Source: Echinococcus granulosus (taxonomy: Eukaryota > Platyhelminthes > Cestoda > Cyclophyllidea > Taeniidae). Taken from it: a stretch of DNA of 64,000 bases. A program made the position numbers and the translations under genes. The notes under the pieces were generated by a model. That model ran no database searches. It saw only the letters and a program-made list of their open reading frames with translations, and was not told the DNA's origin. The DNA lies in assembly GCF_000524195.1 (NCBI RefSeq), contig NW_020170556.1:72426-136425 (forward strand), written 5' to 3'. Of this stretch, positions 25,916 to 39,000 are shown one piece after another. The first letter of the stretch is position 1. The number at the start of each line of letters is the position of its first letter.

Positions 25916-26544
25916 AGTGTCCTTTTTATGCTCCCAAAGGCTTGGTAACTTTTAATTAACATACTTTTATCTCCCGCCTTTAATCTGTGGGACTCATAGG
26001 TGAACGCGCTTATCACAACAGCCCTTCAAGAACTGTTCACTTCTAGCATACTTCTTCCATTTTAATAGAGAATAAATGGGGCTGGATGAATTGCGGCTAC
26101 CTAAAATTGTGTTAGGCTGCGTAAATTACTATGGTGCTGATGGATCGCACCTGGTTGTATCCCCACCCACGCACCTGGCCACGAAACCACGCTCACGCTC
26201 CTTAGTCGTTCTTTACACGGACAAATCTGGCATAGCCTACCACGGCCTTAAAAAGGCCTCCCACGATACTGACCCCACCTCGCAATGTCGATCCACACCC
26301 CATCCCTGTGGCATTTCTATACATCACGACTCCTTGGTGAGGTAGCACCAGAACACACCACACCCTTCATCCACCATGGCTGGCAAACACATAACCAGTG
26401 TGCATCCACTGCTCCACAATGCAAGGAAGTCCGCACCAAGTAACTACTCTGTCACCCAAAATGTGTGGGTCAAGTACAAGCCTCACAAATCTATCAAATG
26501 TATTATAAAATAATAAAAACACAGAAGACCTGTAGTCAAAAGAA

Positions 26545-26880
26545 TCAAGAGACTGTACAAGATGAGCTTGGTCTGTCGTCCACCGATCCAGCACTAACTA
26601 GATGGTCGTCAGCTGCAGACTCGAAGTCCGCAGCCACACGATCCTGAGCCCTCAGCGTCTGCATCGACGATGACATCAAACTCGGCACCATTGTCTGCTT
26701 CTCCACTGTTCTCTTTGCCAATAAACATTCCTTTTTCTCCTGTGACACAAATTACATGCCAGTGCATCAGTTTGCTGCACGACATAAATGTCGAAAAAAT
26801 GAAACAGGACGCTACCAAATTTGAGTCTGAGCAAGCGGAGGGCAGGCGAATTGACCTTCTCTCAACCCGTACTGCATGAT
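26545..26880. other. Possible terminal exon(s) of an unknown gene
   Basis: Both strands look exon-like here and I cannot choose. On the minus strand an acceptor (GTGTCACAG) near 26740 opens a polar frame to a stop at 26545 (contains RVAADFESAADD). On the plus strand an acceptor (ATGCCAG) near 26762 opens a frame to a stop at 26879 (contains EKMKQDATKFESEQ). Neither shows a recognised domain, and I could not extend either upstream convincingly. If genuine, only one is likely to be coding. Confidence 0.25.
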
Positions 26881-27892
26881 GGTGATTAATTGAATGCGTT
26901 TTCATTAGAAAGCGGACACTTTTCAGCTAGTCCTAGCTGCACTGTGATTGTCGATAGAGAACTAACCAAATGAATCGCCAAGGATGACGGTCTGAGTAAG
27001 GAACCCTTTAGCGCGTTGGTGATTTGCTTTACCGTAGGTTTAATTATATAGGCATTTCCGTCCTTGCAGATTGCCCTTCCGCTAGAGGATACATCCTTAA
27101 AGCCGTCTCAGTTGCTCTTTAACTCAGGAAGCCATAGATTTCCTACCAAACTTGCTTAAACGTAACCCATCAAAAACTTCATGCTTATGTATCTTTCATA
27201 ATATTTAGAGAGTGGACTTAACTCGTTCCAAATAGACGCAATGTAGTCTATTACACTTTAGTGCCGCACGATATAACCCAATTTTATTAATGAATACATT
27301 CTTGTAGTGAGTTTTAACAACACTCTACGGTATAACAGTGCGCAAAAATGAAGTCCCAAAAGTCAAAATTACGAATCAGTGGCCAAACAATGTTGCTACT
27401 CATTTGCCTTAGTGAGAATCTGCATAAGTTATAGTGTCCTTGTTTTATTTGAAATGAAACTAAGCCAAAGCATACTGATAGATCATTTCACCATGTTTTC
27501 TTCCACCTCGGCCTTCGTTCCCATGGTAATGTCATGAACGGGGTAAAGTGGTCAGCCTCATGCTCGTCTAAAGTACACTTCTTCCTCAAATTAGATGACG
27601 TATGTTCAGTCAGTTAACTCAGTGATTCTTCTCTAAGCGGGGTATTCGAGCAAAATTATATATGGTGAATGTGAAGAAGAGCTGGGAGGCTCTATGCATG
27701 GGTCGAGGGACACTCGACGGAATGGAAGTAAAATTTGTCTTAGCTAGAGTGCCTAGGCATTTCAATACGGACATGAACTATTTAGGTCATGGGATCTTAA
27801 ACCATTTTCTACTTTTTTAAATGCACATTACTGTAATGCTTCAACTATTTGCTTAATGTTTCATTCTGGTTTTAAGGACACTTAGGGCTCAG

Positions 27893-28172
27893 CGATTGCG
27901 CTTCTCCTGGGTGGCATGGCCTCCGGGCCGTGCCAATAGCCCTCCAATCCTTATATACATCAGCAACACATCATCTGTCCCAGTATTACTGCAAAAGGCT
28001 GGTTGTTTAACTCTCGATATTGGGAAAGGTGTCAATTTGGATGTCCTCCATCGCGCCTTCGCTGGGTCGGCTGGCCTCCGAGCCATGCCACTAGCCTCAA
28101 GCCCTACTGTATATCGAAAGTAAATGTTCTGCCCAAGTATTGTACCTTCCGTATTCTTTATAAAAATCTCGG
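27893..28172 (-). mobile_element. TRIM-like element in RIC1 5' flank, copy 1
   Basis: Same orientation as the element at 25590-25915. The right part (about 28065-28172) carries the family blocks CTGGCCTCCGAGCCATGCCACTAGCC, TGTTCTGCCCAAGTATTGT and CGCTACA. The left part (27893-27990) repeats GGCATGGCC...GCCAATAGCCC. Between them lies the short internal segment with GGTTGTTTAACTCTCGATATTGG, matching GGTTTATCTCTCGGTTCTGG in the best copy, although the TGGCGCC core is mutated. Two LTR-like ends around a roughly 70-bp interior support the TRIM reading. Confidence 0.6.
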
Positions 28173-28842
28173 TTCGCTACACTTGTAACAGAGGAGAGCC
28201 TGTCCGATTGTGAAGGGCAATTATCTTTATTTCTACTGCTGGATGATAGACCGTAGCTGGTGGAAGAAGTACACACGACGCGTATAATCAAATTGGCAGC
28301 GGCCCCTCACAGAAGGACTGAAAATGACATCTACTTACGGCAACCATCCTAGTCTCGATGTCTGCAGGAATGCTATTAACAACGAAAGTGGCACTAGCCG
28401 TGAACCAACTGAAGTTTCATTACAGAGTTGCCTACCGTGCCTGCATGAAGGCATTAAATATGAAAACACGCGTTACTGGTTGACATTTTGCTAGCCGGGT
28501 GGAAACTAGATAGTTGTGGAGAACGGCTTGGCAAGGAGGAATAGAAGTATAACTCTACTCCCACGGAACCATGTTAAAGTCCGTCCTCTGTTACAAAATT
28601 CTGCTTTTGGACCAGTGCTTACGCATCTAGCTATGGGTACTTGTAAGGGATCAGTGGCTTTACAGTCAAGCATCTTCTCGATGGCATTAGACATCGACAG
28701 CTGGAACGCTCGGGTCTTGGATGTTTTGCACAGCATCGATTACGTTGCGATGTGCAGGAGGTACGCCGTGGACGACGTTCATAAGTGGGGAGGGGCTTTG
28801 CAATACGTTCGTTGATTAACTCCCGGATTCGGAAACGGGCGA

Positions 28843-28920
28843 TTTGGGGTTCCCGACATTGCAATGCCGGGCGGTCTAACATCAGAGCCATACCATCAGC
28901 CCTGACGGATTATATACAGT
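28843..28920 (-). repeat. TRIM-like fragment, copy 1
   Basis: A short, diverged stretch (GAGCCATACCATCAGCCCTGACGG then TATATACAG) resembles the GGCCATGCCAATAGCCC block of the TRIM-like family. Only one block is recognisable, so this is tentative. Confidence 0.3.
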
Positions 28921-30039
28921 GAGCCTAGGTATGACGCCTTCTCTCATGTTCGGGTTTGCATTAAGATGCCACATTTAATAAAATAAATCGTCATAAACAC
29001 TGTCTGAAAACCAAAAACTACTTGAAATAAACTTTGCAAACCATAAAAATGCAAAAACACCAAAAACTTTAACTTTCTGATGTATATTAATGAAAGTGAG
29101 GTTAATAAATGCATTTGTTCACTATGAAGCATAATAAAAGCGTGATTTCTGTTCACTTTAAAGTATTTCTTTAACTTATACCTATGCTTTTTTGGCAAAA
29201 CATATATCATATAATTAAGGGTTTAAAAATCTACGGTATATGCAATGGCTCAAATTCCTGACGCTTTACAATATTTTGTTCTCTAACTCATTTCGATTGT
29301 GTAATTTTCATAAAATGTTTATGCATGATGCTATTTTACCACCCACGATTCCATAAGTGCTCACTGCTAGGTGCGACTATCTAAACACTACGTTTAATGA
29401 TAATTGGCTCCTCCAAAATCTTTTTATTAGCCCTAATATGTGCCGCGCAATTTGCTCAGACCGATGTAATCGGGTAATGAATTTGTGGAATGTTGTTGCT
29501 TTCTCCATGCAGTAACCTTATTTGTTCTCCGATTTTCGAAGTACTCAACTTTAAATAAATAGATTTTTCTGTTTCTTACTTGTTGTAGTACCCTTGTTCG
29601 CCAACCAGGTCCGTTTTTCTATCCCACCGTTGCCTTTTTAAGAACGTGGATGTGACTAGCCTTCTGTCTAGTCACTATTCACTGGAGGAGCTTAAAAGAA
29701 AGAGCTTTGGCCTTTATTGAGTTTCTCTAAGTCGATATAAGTGCCTTTTGGAGTGTAGCTCTGAATAGTTTTGCATCTTTGGGCCGTGCTTCTCTGATAT
29801 CGGTAATTTCATTCATACCTGTCGCTCACCTTCTGTTTAAGATGATTATCACCTGAGATTTTAATCTGTCTATCCCTTGATGCACTAAGGCTGAAAAGCG
29901 TACCCATTGGTTGGCTCCGTCACTGTGCTATTGTCTTGAATTTTTTCGCTCTGGTAATTTCGAATATACTTAGTCTACTTGAGGTTTGTTGTTTTGGAAC
30001 TCGAGTACTTTGTTTACGCTTTCATAACTCATGAATCAT

Positions 30040-30047
30040 TTTTCAGC
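30040..30047 (+). promoter_or_regulatory. Candidate spliced-leader acceptor of RIC1, copy 1
   Basis: A T-rich acceptor (TTTTTCAG, AG at 30045-30046) precedes the RIC1 ATG at 30079 by 32 nt, with no upstream coding exon needing it. The N-terminal MYYF start corresponds to the MYF start of human RIC1, so the next coding exon is the first. It may instead close a 5'UTR intron. Confidence 0.35.
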
Positions 30048-30078
30048 AAATAACCGGTTCTCTCTTTAAGGTGGTGTA

Positions 30079-33000
30079 ATGTACTACTTTACGAACTCGC
30101 CCACAATTCTTACTGACCTACCCAATGACCTTACTTGTTCAATTGCCTCCACTGATGACGGCAGGTTCATTGCCGTGTCTGTGAATAATGATGTCTACTT
30201 TCACTGTCAAAAGGTAGACACTCCATGATCATTCATTTCTCAGTCACTGACCCTTCTCGGCCTGTATCGACACAAACCTCAGTCTGTGGAAGCCGGTGGA
30301 AATTTTGTGTATATCGCCTGGAATAGCACTAGTGATATTCTTCTTCTTAGAGTAACTACCTTCTTACACCACTCTAATTTTCCTAGACTGACTTAGGATT
30401 CCTATTTCTTGTCTACTTGTCACTGAGAGAATTAGACCAACTAGATCTTGAAAAGTAGGTGAAGGGTTCGGAAAATTACTAACCATTTCCACAGATCTGC
30501 TCGAATCCACTATGAAATAACGGTAAAATCGGTAAAATCCTTGCAGAAATTGGGTCAGTTTTTTTGGTGAGTCTGTGGTCTCAGTAAGTAACCGTTCTTC
30601 CATAGTTGCATTCCAACTTGCAGTAAAATAATCGCCGGAGACAGGAGCGGTCGTGTGTTCTGTCTCAATTGGCTCGGGGAGGTGCTGCAACAAGAGGGTT
30701 TTGATCTTCATGCCATTGCCATTCAATCGGAGTTCGGTAGCAATGCAGGTAACACCCCTCCTCCGACTTCTGCTATCTTTTCAGTTACGAGTCACATTGA
30801 CCTGTCTGTGAACTGCCAGAATTTTCACTGGGCACCCACATTGGGCGGCTTTCTTGTCACTCTCACAAACCGTAGACTGCTCTTGGTCATCCTTCCCCTA
30901 TCTAGACTGATTCCTGAGGTTTGTTTGAGTTTCCTTCCCCTCTTTTATTCGGTCTTAGTGCATAAGGGTGATTTGGTTGACCTCTGTGGAAGATCCTTCT
31001 GCCATCTCTGTCAATAGTCGATTTCGAGGCTTCGCCGTTGGAACCTCTAAGTGAGTTTGTGTCTGTCAGACGCAGTTAATCACTTTTTCAGGGGTCAAAT
31101 AACCTTTTATCACTTGGAGGAGACGTCCAACATGCCCATTAGCTCGCTGAAGTTTCGCCTTCCTGATCCTGTCAGGCATGGTAAGTTGTCGTTGCCAAAA
31201 AATACGGGGACGGTTCAGCTAAGCACACAATTTATTTGTGCTTTTCTGTATTCTTGTGCTGCTGATTACTCATTCTTGTCGAATTCTTAGTTGAAATGGC
31301 TCATTAATTTGCGTAATTTGAACTTATCTAGGTGACTTCGTTGTTAACACTGTAGCCATTTATCCTATCGTTTGCCAGGTCTCTTAGTTAAACTGCATAC
31401 CTGTACCTAGCAGGCATATCCCTAATGCTTGGCAGGGCTCCGTGTGAAGGTTTTTGTTCCTTAATTACTGGAGCTTGTTTCTGACAGAAAATGCATTCTA
31501 GTAGCTCATGCTGCCAAATACCATTGTTAATCCGCTACAGTTGAAGTGAATTCAAAGCATGCTCGTTGGTTGAAGAAAATACTGTAACGAAACTTAATTA
31601 GAATCCATTGCATCAAGAAGGAGGAAAACACTTGGGTAGGGTCCAATTCTGATACTTAGTGATCTCATAAACAGGTTTTTCCCCACGTCTACCTTTTTTA
31701 AAGATTTTTATGTGGAAATGAACATTTTTAAAGATTACAAGGTAGATTTTCTGAAGAAATGTAGGCCAATAAACGGGCTAGTTGGAAAATGCAATTTCAA
31801 CCCCTTTTAGTCTGATTGGCCCCATTTCACGAAAATGGTTTCGAGGAAGATTTTGGATGGCGCACAAGTTCAGTTTTAATGGGGATGTTATGATCGAATT
31901 GACATAAATTATATGAATTCTGTAAAGTGCGACAAGTCAATCTCACCACCTTTATTTCACAGCTGCCGATATCTTCACTTGACCTCCCTCCTCCTAGGTA
32001 TCGACAAGATGCCAGACTCTGTGAAGACACTGGCATGGTCACCCGACGGTTACTGCCTTGCTGTGGCGTGGAGCACTCATGGTATGGCTCTGTGGAGTGT
32101 TTTCGGCTCATTACTCTACTCCACCCTTCTTGATCAAACTGAAGTCACCCGCTTCCTTGCTCCCCTCAACTTTGTGAGCTGTTGACTACTTTAAACATTG
32201 TCACAATTATCACTTATGTTTAATACCGTTTAATTCAAAATGATAAGTGAAAACTCAAGTCCCAAGGTCTCCGCCTCAGGACAACAAACAAAATAATTAC
32301 TTTTTTCCAGTGTTGGACACTGAAGGGGTTCCACTTGTGGACAATTTCCACCTTCGTCGACGATCAGGATCGCCGTGCGCGGGAGGAGTGTTTGAACGCC
32401 TTCAAGGAGCGAATTTTGCACAGCTGCAACCCTCTGCCTCAAACACAGCTTCAGGTGGCCAAAAATGTGGCGAAAATGCGCTCCGATCTGCATCTTGATG
32501 GTGGTAGTGGTGACCACAATCGCAACTTCCTCATGGTTTTTCATTTGGCCAAGTCGGTTCTTGCTTCCAACCCAACAGAGGTTCGCTTAATCTTCCGTTT
32601 TTCAGTCGGTACACCTTTGTCTCCCTTAGGTTTGGAATCAAATTAACTCTTCTGGAGGTGGTACATTTTTGATCTTGCATTTCGTTGATCGAATCCATCC
32701 CATGTCAACTGTTTGCAGTGTTTTCGAATGCCATGCCACTAGACTGGCCCCTTAAAGATATGCGATAAAAGGCTTACATGATTTGGAAACACGGTTTTTT
32801 TTTAGTCGGATTCTATATAAGTTGAATCTGATTTATTGACTCCTTTAAGCATGACTGAAGATCTGCAGTGGTTGTTATTGGGTTTAGGACAACCACCTAC
32901 ATCTTCTACTGTGCACACCGGACGCTTTTATGGTCACCATTCGACGTTTTCTACACTCCCGACGAACCATGCTCCATGTTCCTTTGCCCTTGGCCTACAT

Positions 33001-36000
33001 TCGAGCCAACTTTCCACTCAAGGTATGCTCCTTCTCATCATTCCTATTGAATTGACTCCTTTGTCTTGCATTTGTTGATCTTTACTTCCAAATACCGTCA
33101 GAGATGTAATGGGATGGGTACTTAAATCACCTCTACATAATATGCCACATCTTTTTGCCTTAGGCACGTTCTGATCCTTTCATACTATATGTCTCAACCG
33201 CGGAACCCACAGGGCTCTAGTTTTCACCTATAATATAGGATTTTTTGGAACGGCGCCTGATGCTCTAGTCCAGAAGACTGGTTGCTCAATGTGGCTTCGC
33301 TTTCATCTTTTTTGACGGCCAAAGTCCGTGGGGCTTTGTGCATTCGATAAAGTTGATGTAGAAATTACAATTGAGTCACTTACCACGGTTGTTCAATACA
33401 TGGCCCCTAAACGCGCACGCAAAGCGCCACCGATCAACTGCGGCAGGCTCTCTTGCACTAGGTCGAGTTTTCACGTAATTGGCTTGTCCTTTCATCGTAC
33501 CAGTCTGCCACTGTTGAATCAGTCTAATGAAATACCTTTCTTGACTTAACATCACATATGTGACTATCAAAAGTAGCTAGGTTATGCGCCAACCGTGTTT
33601 TGGCAATTCGAATATGAAATAAACCTACTCTTGTGACATTTTTTGTAGCTAATGGCTGTTGAAATTGAGAATTTGTGCTCATTACTATAAAAACTGATAG
33701 ATGGTCAGACCTCAAGTCTATTATCAATTTTAGATATGATTAATACTAAAGTGGCAGTTTTATATACCATTCATTATTTCAGCAGAACAATCTGAGGTGC
33801 TTTGTATCGCAAACGTGTAATGCGCATCCACCAGGTTTCAGCTCTCGATACCACTTGAGACTGCAAATCCACCTACTTGAAAGAACAGTTAGTAGGAAAT
33901 TGTTATAGCGCATGGTGTGATTTCAACGAGAACGATCACCTTCTAGTTACCTTGAAGTTTATCTATATCCCTTTTGTCCACCGGTGTTCTTAAGTGGGGC
34001 TCTCAGTACGATTGCAACAGGTGTTAAATTCCATTACGGAATTTCTCTGATGATTTGAAATGGGAAAATTGGGATAAATGTTATTGACATTGCGCAAAAT
34101 AGTTAAGTGATGGGATTTATAGGGCTTTAACCGAAGTAGGTTCGGTTTAGGTTGTATCAGCCACAATTGCAAACACATTTTCGGCCAAGTTACACATGGA
34201 TATAAATCTTTTCGTTTAATGCGTATGATGTGGATTAGTAAATGCTTGTATTATTCTTACTGTTGTTTGGAGACCCAAAAGCGAATTCGTCAGTTTCTCA
34301 TAAATATAAGGTATGAGGTCCTTATGACACTGACTGCGCATTTAGTACCTGTGATTGCATCTTACGATATGTGTTTGTACCGTCGATGACGATGGGTTGC
34401 CGCCTCAACTTGGCTTATTTGTTTCAATGTGCTAACAGCAGTCTAGCCATACTGCAAAAATAATAATAATATTTTTATGTTTTCTTCCGCAGTTCACGAT
34501 TAATTCACCCACAATGTCCATTCTGGTATTATTCCAGGTTCTCTTTCTCTGTGGGCATTATTAATTAGTCAGACGTTAGGCAGTCGGACTTTTTATTGCA
34601 ATTTCTGACTGTCTGCACGGATACATATTTAACAATCGAGTGCAAAAGTGCAGAATACTTAGCTCCGAGTGTCAAGGTTGGTACTTCGAAATTGCCTATG
34701 CCATACCTACGTTGCTGAGGTGTGGGTAGCCGGAAGCGTGTTTCACGTACAGCTGGAAGTGAATGTTGTCTTACCTTTCTTTTGTAGTTTGCCGCTCTAA
34801 ATTCGCAAGGCAACCAGGTTGTCGTTGCGGGTTCTCGGGGCTTTGCTGTCTGCGTGCTGTCTTCTCTCCGGTGGCGCCTCTTTGGCAACGTTTCTCAGGT
34901 GAATAAAAGGGAATGCGATGCCTCTAACTGGCAGATAATAATGAGTACTGTGGATGGAGTTTCTAAGAGTTCCAATATGATAGTCTCTGGGATTGGTGAG
35001 CCCTTCTACATACTACCCGTCGACATTAAATAAGTTTATTAGAGAATAAAAACTGTGAAATCGACAGCTTCAACAGTTGTGGACAAGATCTCTAATTTAA
35101 TTAATCACCGGCGGTATTCTAAACTTAAACTTTTCCTCGTATTCCTCTGGCCACCTTATTTGGTGAAAATGTGTGCCTTATTGCAGGGCACATTCTCACA
35201 AGTTTAGGGGAAATGGTAGAAATGGGTGTTGGAGGATTATTTCTTTTAGAATTAAATGGATTTTGGGGAAAAAATCCACTTCAATCCTTTGAACATGAGT
35301 GGGCATTGCCAAGCCCTAAAATTGGACGAAACTCGCTTAGATTGCCGTGGGGGAAGGCTAAGTGTATGCAGGTGTTACAGTCAGAACTATTCATTCCATT
35401 ACACCTCAAACTGTCTTAATTGTTGCAGATGGGGTTACCACTCGAATAGTATGACAGAATTCAATTTGTTCAAGCTTAATCGGACTTAAATCGAATCCTT
35501 CACCTCTTGAGAACGTTTTTCAACCGAAATAGACCAGTGATCACGAAGGTGAACTTTTATGTCGCGCAAGCTGAGAGAATGCTGTGGGTACAGTTTTACT
35601 TTAACCAATTGGGACCGAGATATTATTTACTCTTTCCTTTTAAAAGTATAGAAAAGTATCTGGATCAGGTGGAAGTCTGTTTAGAATTCACGGTAAATAG
35701 CGATACTCCAACTAAGGGGGCTAGTTAATGTTGCTAAAACGGAAACCCTGGTAGTATAAAGGCGGGCGTTCATTACGGGACATTAAGAAAAGCTAATTTG
35801 ATCTTGGAAAAGGTAATCACACCAATTTTTGTACTTAGTTTGCCCTGAATTTGGTCCTTAAATTGCTGTGGTAAAACATGTTTGCGCATCTTTTATAGAT
35901 TGATCTCTATCAAACCATATAATAATCAACGTATAGGATTGAAGTTTTAGTCCTGAATAAATTTTGCCATGCTTTAGGAACAGACATTTGAGGTCCATGC

Positions 36001-39000
36001 AGGTTTGGCCTGGTGGGGACGCTTCATTTGCTTCTCTGCGTTTAACTACGTCGTGAGCCACTGTGAGGTTGGTACGCCTTTTTTTACTATTTCCTACTTA
36101 TGACTTAGATTTTCGTTCTAAATAAACCCCTCTTTTCCTCCTTTTCCACAAGATTCGATGCTATCCTACCACAGAGAAAGTGGACGATCGTTTTGCCTCA
36201 ATTGTGACTCTGGAAAACTCTATCCGTCCTCTTTTACTTGATATCGTGGGGAACTGTCTGATTATCTTCTCCACCGATAGCCATTATCGGTCGTTTGACC
36301 TCTCTGTCGGACCTAAACCACACGGTAGGCAGTTTATGAAGCTACCACTGTAGTCGGTTAATCAGACCTCATGCAGCCTCAGTGGATACTGTTAGTGCTA
36401 ACGCAGGATGTAGTTAGCTACTTTGCCTTCAGAGTGTGCCTCAACACCCGATTTGTGCCTAGTCACTGGGTCTAAGGCGTCTGGTTTTTTAATTCTCCTC
36501 TTAATGCGCAACTGCAGGCTTCTCTTTATCATCTTTTAAACTTTGATTCAAATGTTCCAACATCGCTTGAATAGTAATGTACGCATAGCTGGTGCTGCTC
36601 AATGTATAGTTTAAATATGTCCTTTGTTTTCGCTACAGCTCATAAATATTCATCTTTATCATTGGTCAGGCATTTTGTTTGGCCGATTGGAATTAAAATG
36701 CTCTCACCTGCTAGTACAGAGCTCCTTGAACCATAGTGCGCCTCTGTGTTCATTGGTCACATCCATGCCTGTTGAGTGACTTCTAAATACAGCATCGGAT
36801 TCGCTCATAGTCAGGGCACTGACACCAATCAATATTCTTTTTTCCTTTTAGAAGTCGTGATGACTCCGCACTCAACCTTCAATCTCGCCTCATTCTTCCC
36901 CCATGCTGTCTGTCTCACTCGGATACTTCCCTTCTCACTGCACTCTCATTCCTCCAGCGTACTGTCTCACACAAATCATAGTTAGTTTGCTATTTCATAA
37001 TCAGTGTAATTTTTAAGAGGCTCGGGCATTAGTGCGGGTAGTTTTTGTTGCCAAAACTATCAGAATGTATGATCAGTGTCGATTCATTTAGCTTAACCCA
37101 TCGTTTCCAATCTTTCATCGTGTTTGGACCAACAATGTCATCAGGCTTTTGTTCAAACCTCTGGGTGGTCATTATTCGACTTATTTTTGGCTCCCATTCC
37201 TCATATTAATAATTTGTGGTAAAAACGCCTGCCAGATCATAATTTTCTCCTTTTGCACATCGGACAGATGCTGTTCATATTTTGATCTAATTGCATTGGT
37301 CCCATGATGAAACTTACGGTCATGTTACTGCATTTCTCCTTTTCCTCTCCCACCGTCAGATGAGACTCCTCGGCAGGCACGAAATGCGGAGACGGAGGAC
37401 AGTACCCTCCTTGCCACCTACGCCGGCAACCTCCTCCTCCTTCCCAACCTCCGCTCATCGCTCACTGGACTCCAGAGTGGTGACACCAGCTCTGCGCTTG
37501 CCGGCTTTTTCGGTTTTGGTGGAAAGAAGGACACTAACACAAGGAAATATGTGAGATCCCTATTCACCACTAAATTTCGCCTATGAATGTTTTTTTTGCG
37601 TTGTCACGTCAATCGGCTACTTTCGTAGAAGTCTACCTGAATTGCGGTCCGTATATACGCGATGTCTTTGATTTTGAATCGAAAGACCTGTTTTACAGGT
37701 TGATAAGTACGTACTAAAGCTACGATTGACCATATACCGACTACTTTTAATGGCGAATTAGTTACACTAGGGCCAATCGCATCGACCGCTGTTGATAAAA
37801 TCGCAGTTTTTTTGGATTTCCTGTGAACTTCATATTGTTCCATGTTTTTCATTTAAAACATATCAACAACACGATTGTGTGTTAAGGTGAAAAGGAATAC
37901 TGAGACGTCTAGTGCCATTTTGATTGATGGGCTTGATTTTTGGCCTCATTTACGGATTCAAAACAGTCACATGAATTTACTGCCAAGTTTGACAGTGGCG
38001 CCCACACTTGTTTTTTTCTATTTTTCGTTGGATTTTGCAATGGAGCAGTTCCATCTGCAGAATCGTTCTGAACTGGGCACATTGATGACACTAAAAGTAA
38101 TCTACAAAGATATAGAGTGTATCAAAGGCAGGCTATCTTCTTGTTCATTCATCTATCCATCTGACTTCATTCCTGTCATACATACATCTTCCTCAATGAA
38201 TCATGAATAGTTAATCAGTTGGGTGATTTGTTTTTTCAACAGCCGTATCAGGGTGTATAGAGACGCTATTTGATGTGTACACGTGTATAGGATTACGGAC
38301 ACGGACAAGTAATGCTAATACTGTCCAGCCACCCTCGGTAGATTGGCCAAACACTTGGCTACTTATGTCTCCATCCATGTAAAAGGAAAAGCCTCAGTCT
38401 AAAGACTGTCGTGTGTGTTTATAACTTTTGAGTGACCTTGAGAACCAATGGAAATGGCATTGCTCATAAAGCAAGGTCATCAAAAAGCTGATAAGTCATA
38501 GCAGTATAAAATTTCAGATTTCATGGCCTTGAATTGGACCACTTTTTGGAATTGTAGGCACCTCCAGCATCCTTCGACATATTTCATCGTTATTTTGCAT
38601 ATGTTGTCATTTCTGTAGCCTGCAACTTGTTTGGTGCCTGATCCTATGTGTTCTTCTATAGAAGCACCCATAACCTATGACGTCACCACGAGCGAGGACT
38701 GGTACACATCGGGGCACTTTTAATAGAGAAAAGTAAAAATATCAGGTTTCAATAGCAGGCTGACCTTACTGGGCTTTTCGACTTTCTCTTTGGCAAGACC
38801 CTCCGGTAGAAATCTCTTCGCCACTATTCCGAGTTTATTAAATGAAAGAGTGTGTTGGCAGATACTGGAGGCTTACAAAGTAATGGGTTACCTAATGCCG
38901 TATTATCAAGGTCGGTGGATCTCTCTGTGTTGATTTGTTTCCAGTGAGGGAAAATTTTGTAACATTATCAGAACAGCAGTGATTTTCCATAAACGAGCGT

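Larger units (their letters stand above)
25367..27009. other. Spacer 5' of MICOS13 up to the duplication
   Basis: Contains the TRIM-like element (25590-25915) directly upstream of MICOS13 and the ambiguous exon-like stretch at 26545-26880. The MICOS13 promoter must lie at the left end, so the TRIM may contribute to or disrupt it. An open frame at 26076-26345 (plus) has no recognisable motif and I do not call it. The DNA here is unique in the window up to 27009. Confidence 0.5.
27010..30078. other. RIC1 5' flank, copy 1
   Basis: About 3 kb without a supported gene. It holds a TRIM-like copy (27893-28172) and a further fragment (28843-28920); the remainder is AT-rich. A TTTTTCAG acceptor ends at 30046, 32 nt before the RIC1 start codon, and could be the spliced-leader site. 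Frames at 28516-28891 overlap on both strands and show no motif. Confidence 0.55.

Noticed and set aside
30364..30726. A 120-codon minus-strand frame across the start of RIC1
   Set aside because: It overlaps RIC1 exons 3-5, whose splicing restores the propeller sequence on the plus strand; it has no recognisable family.
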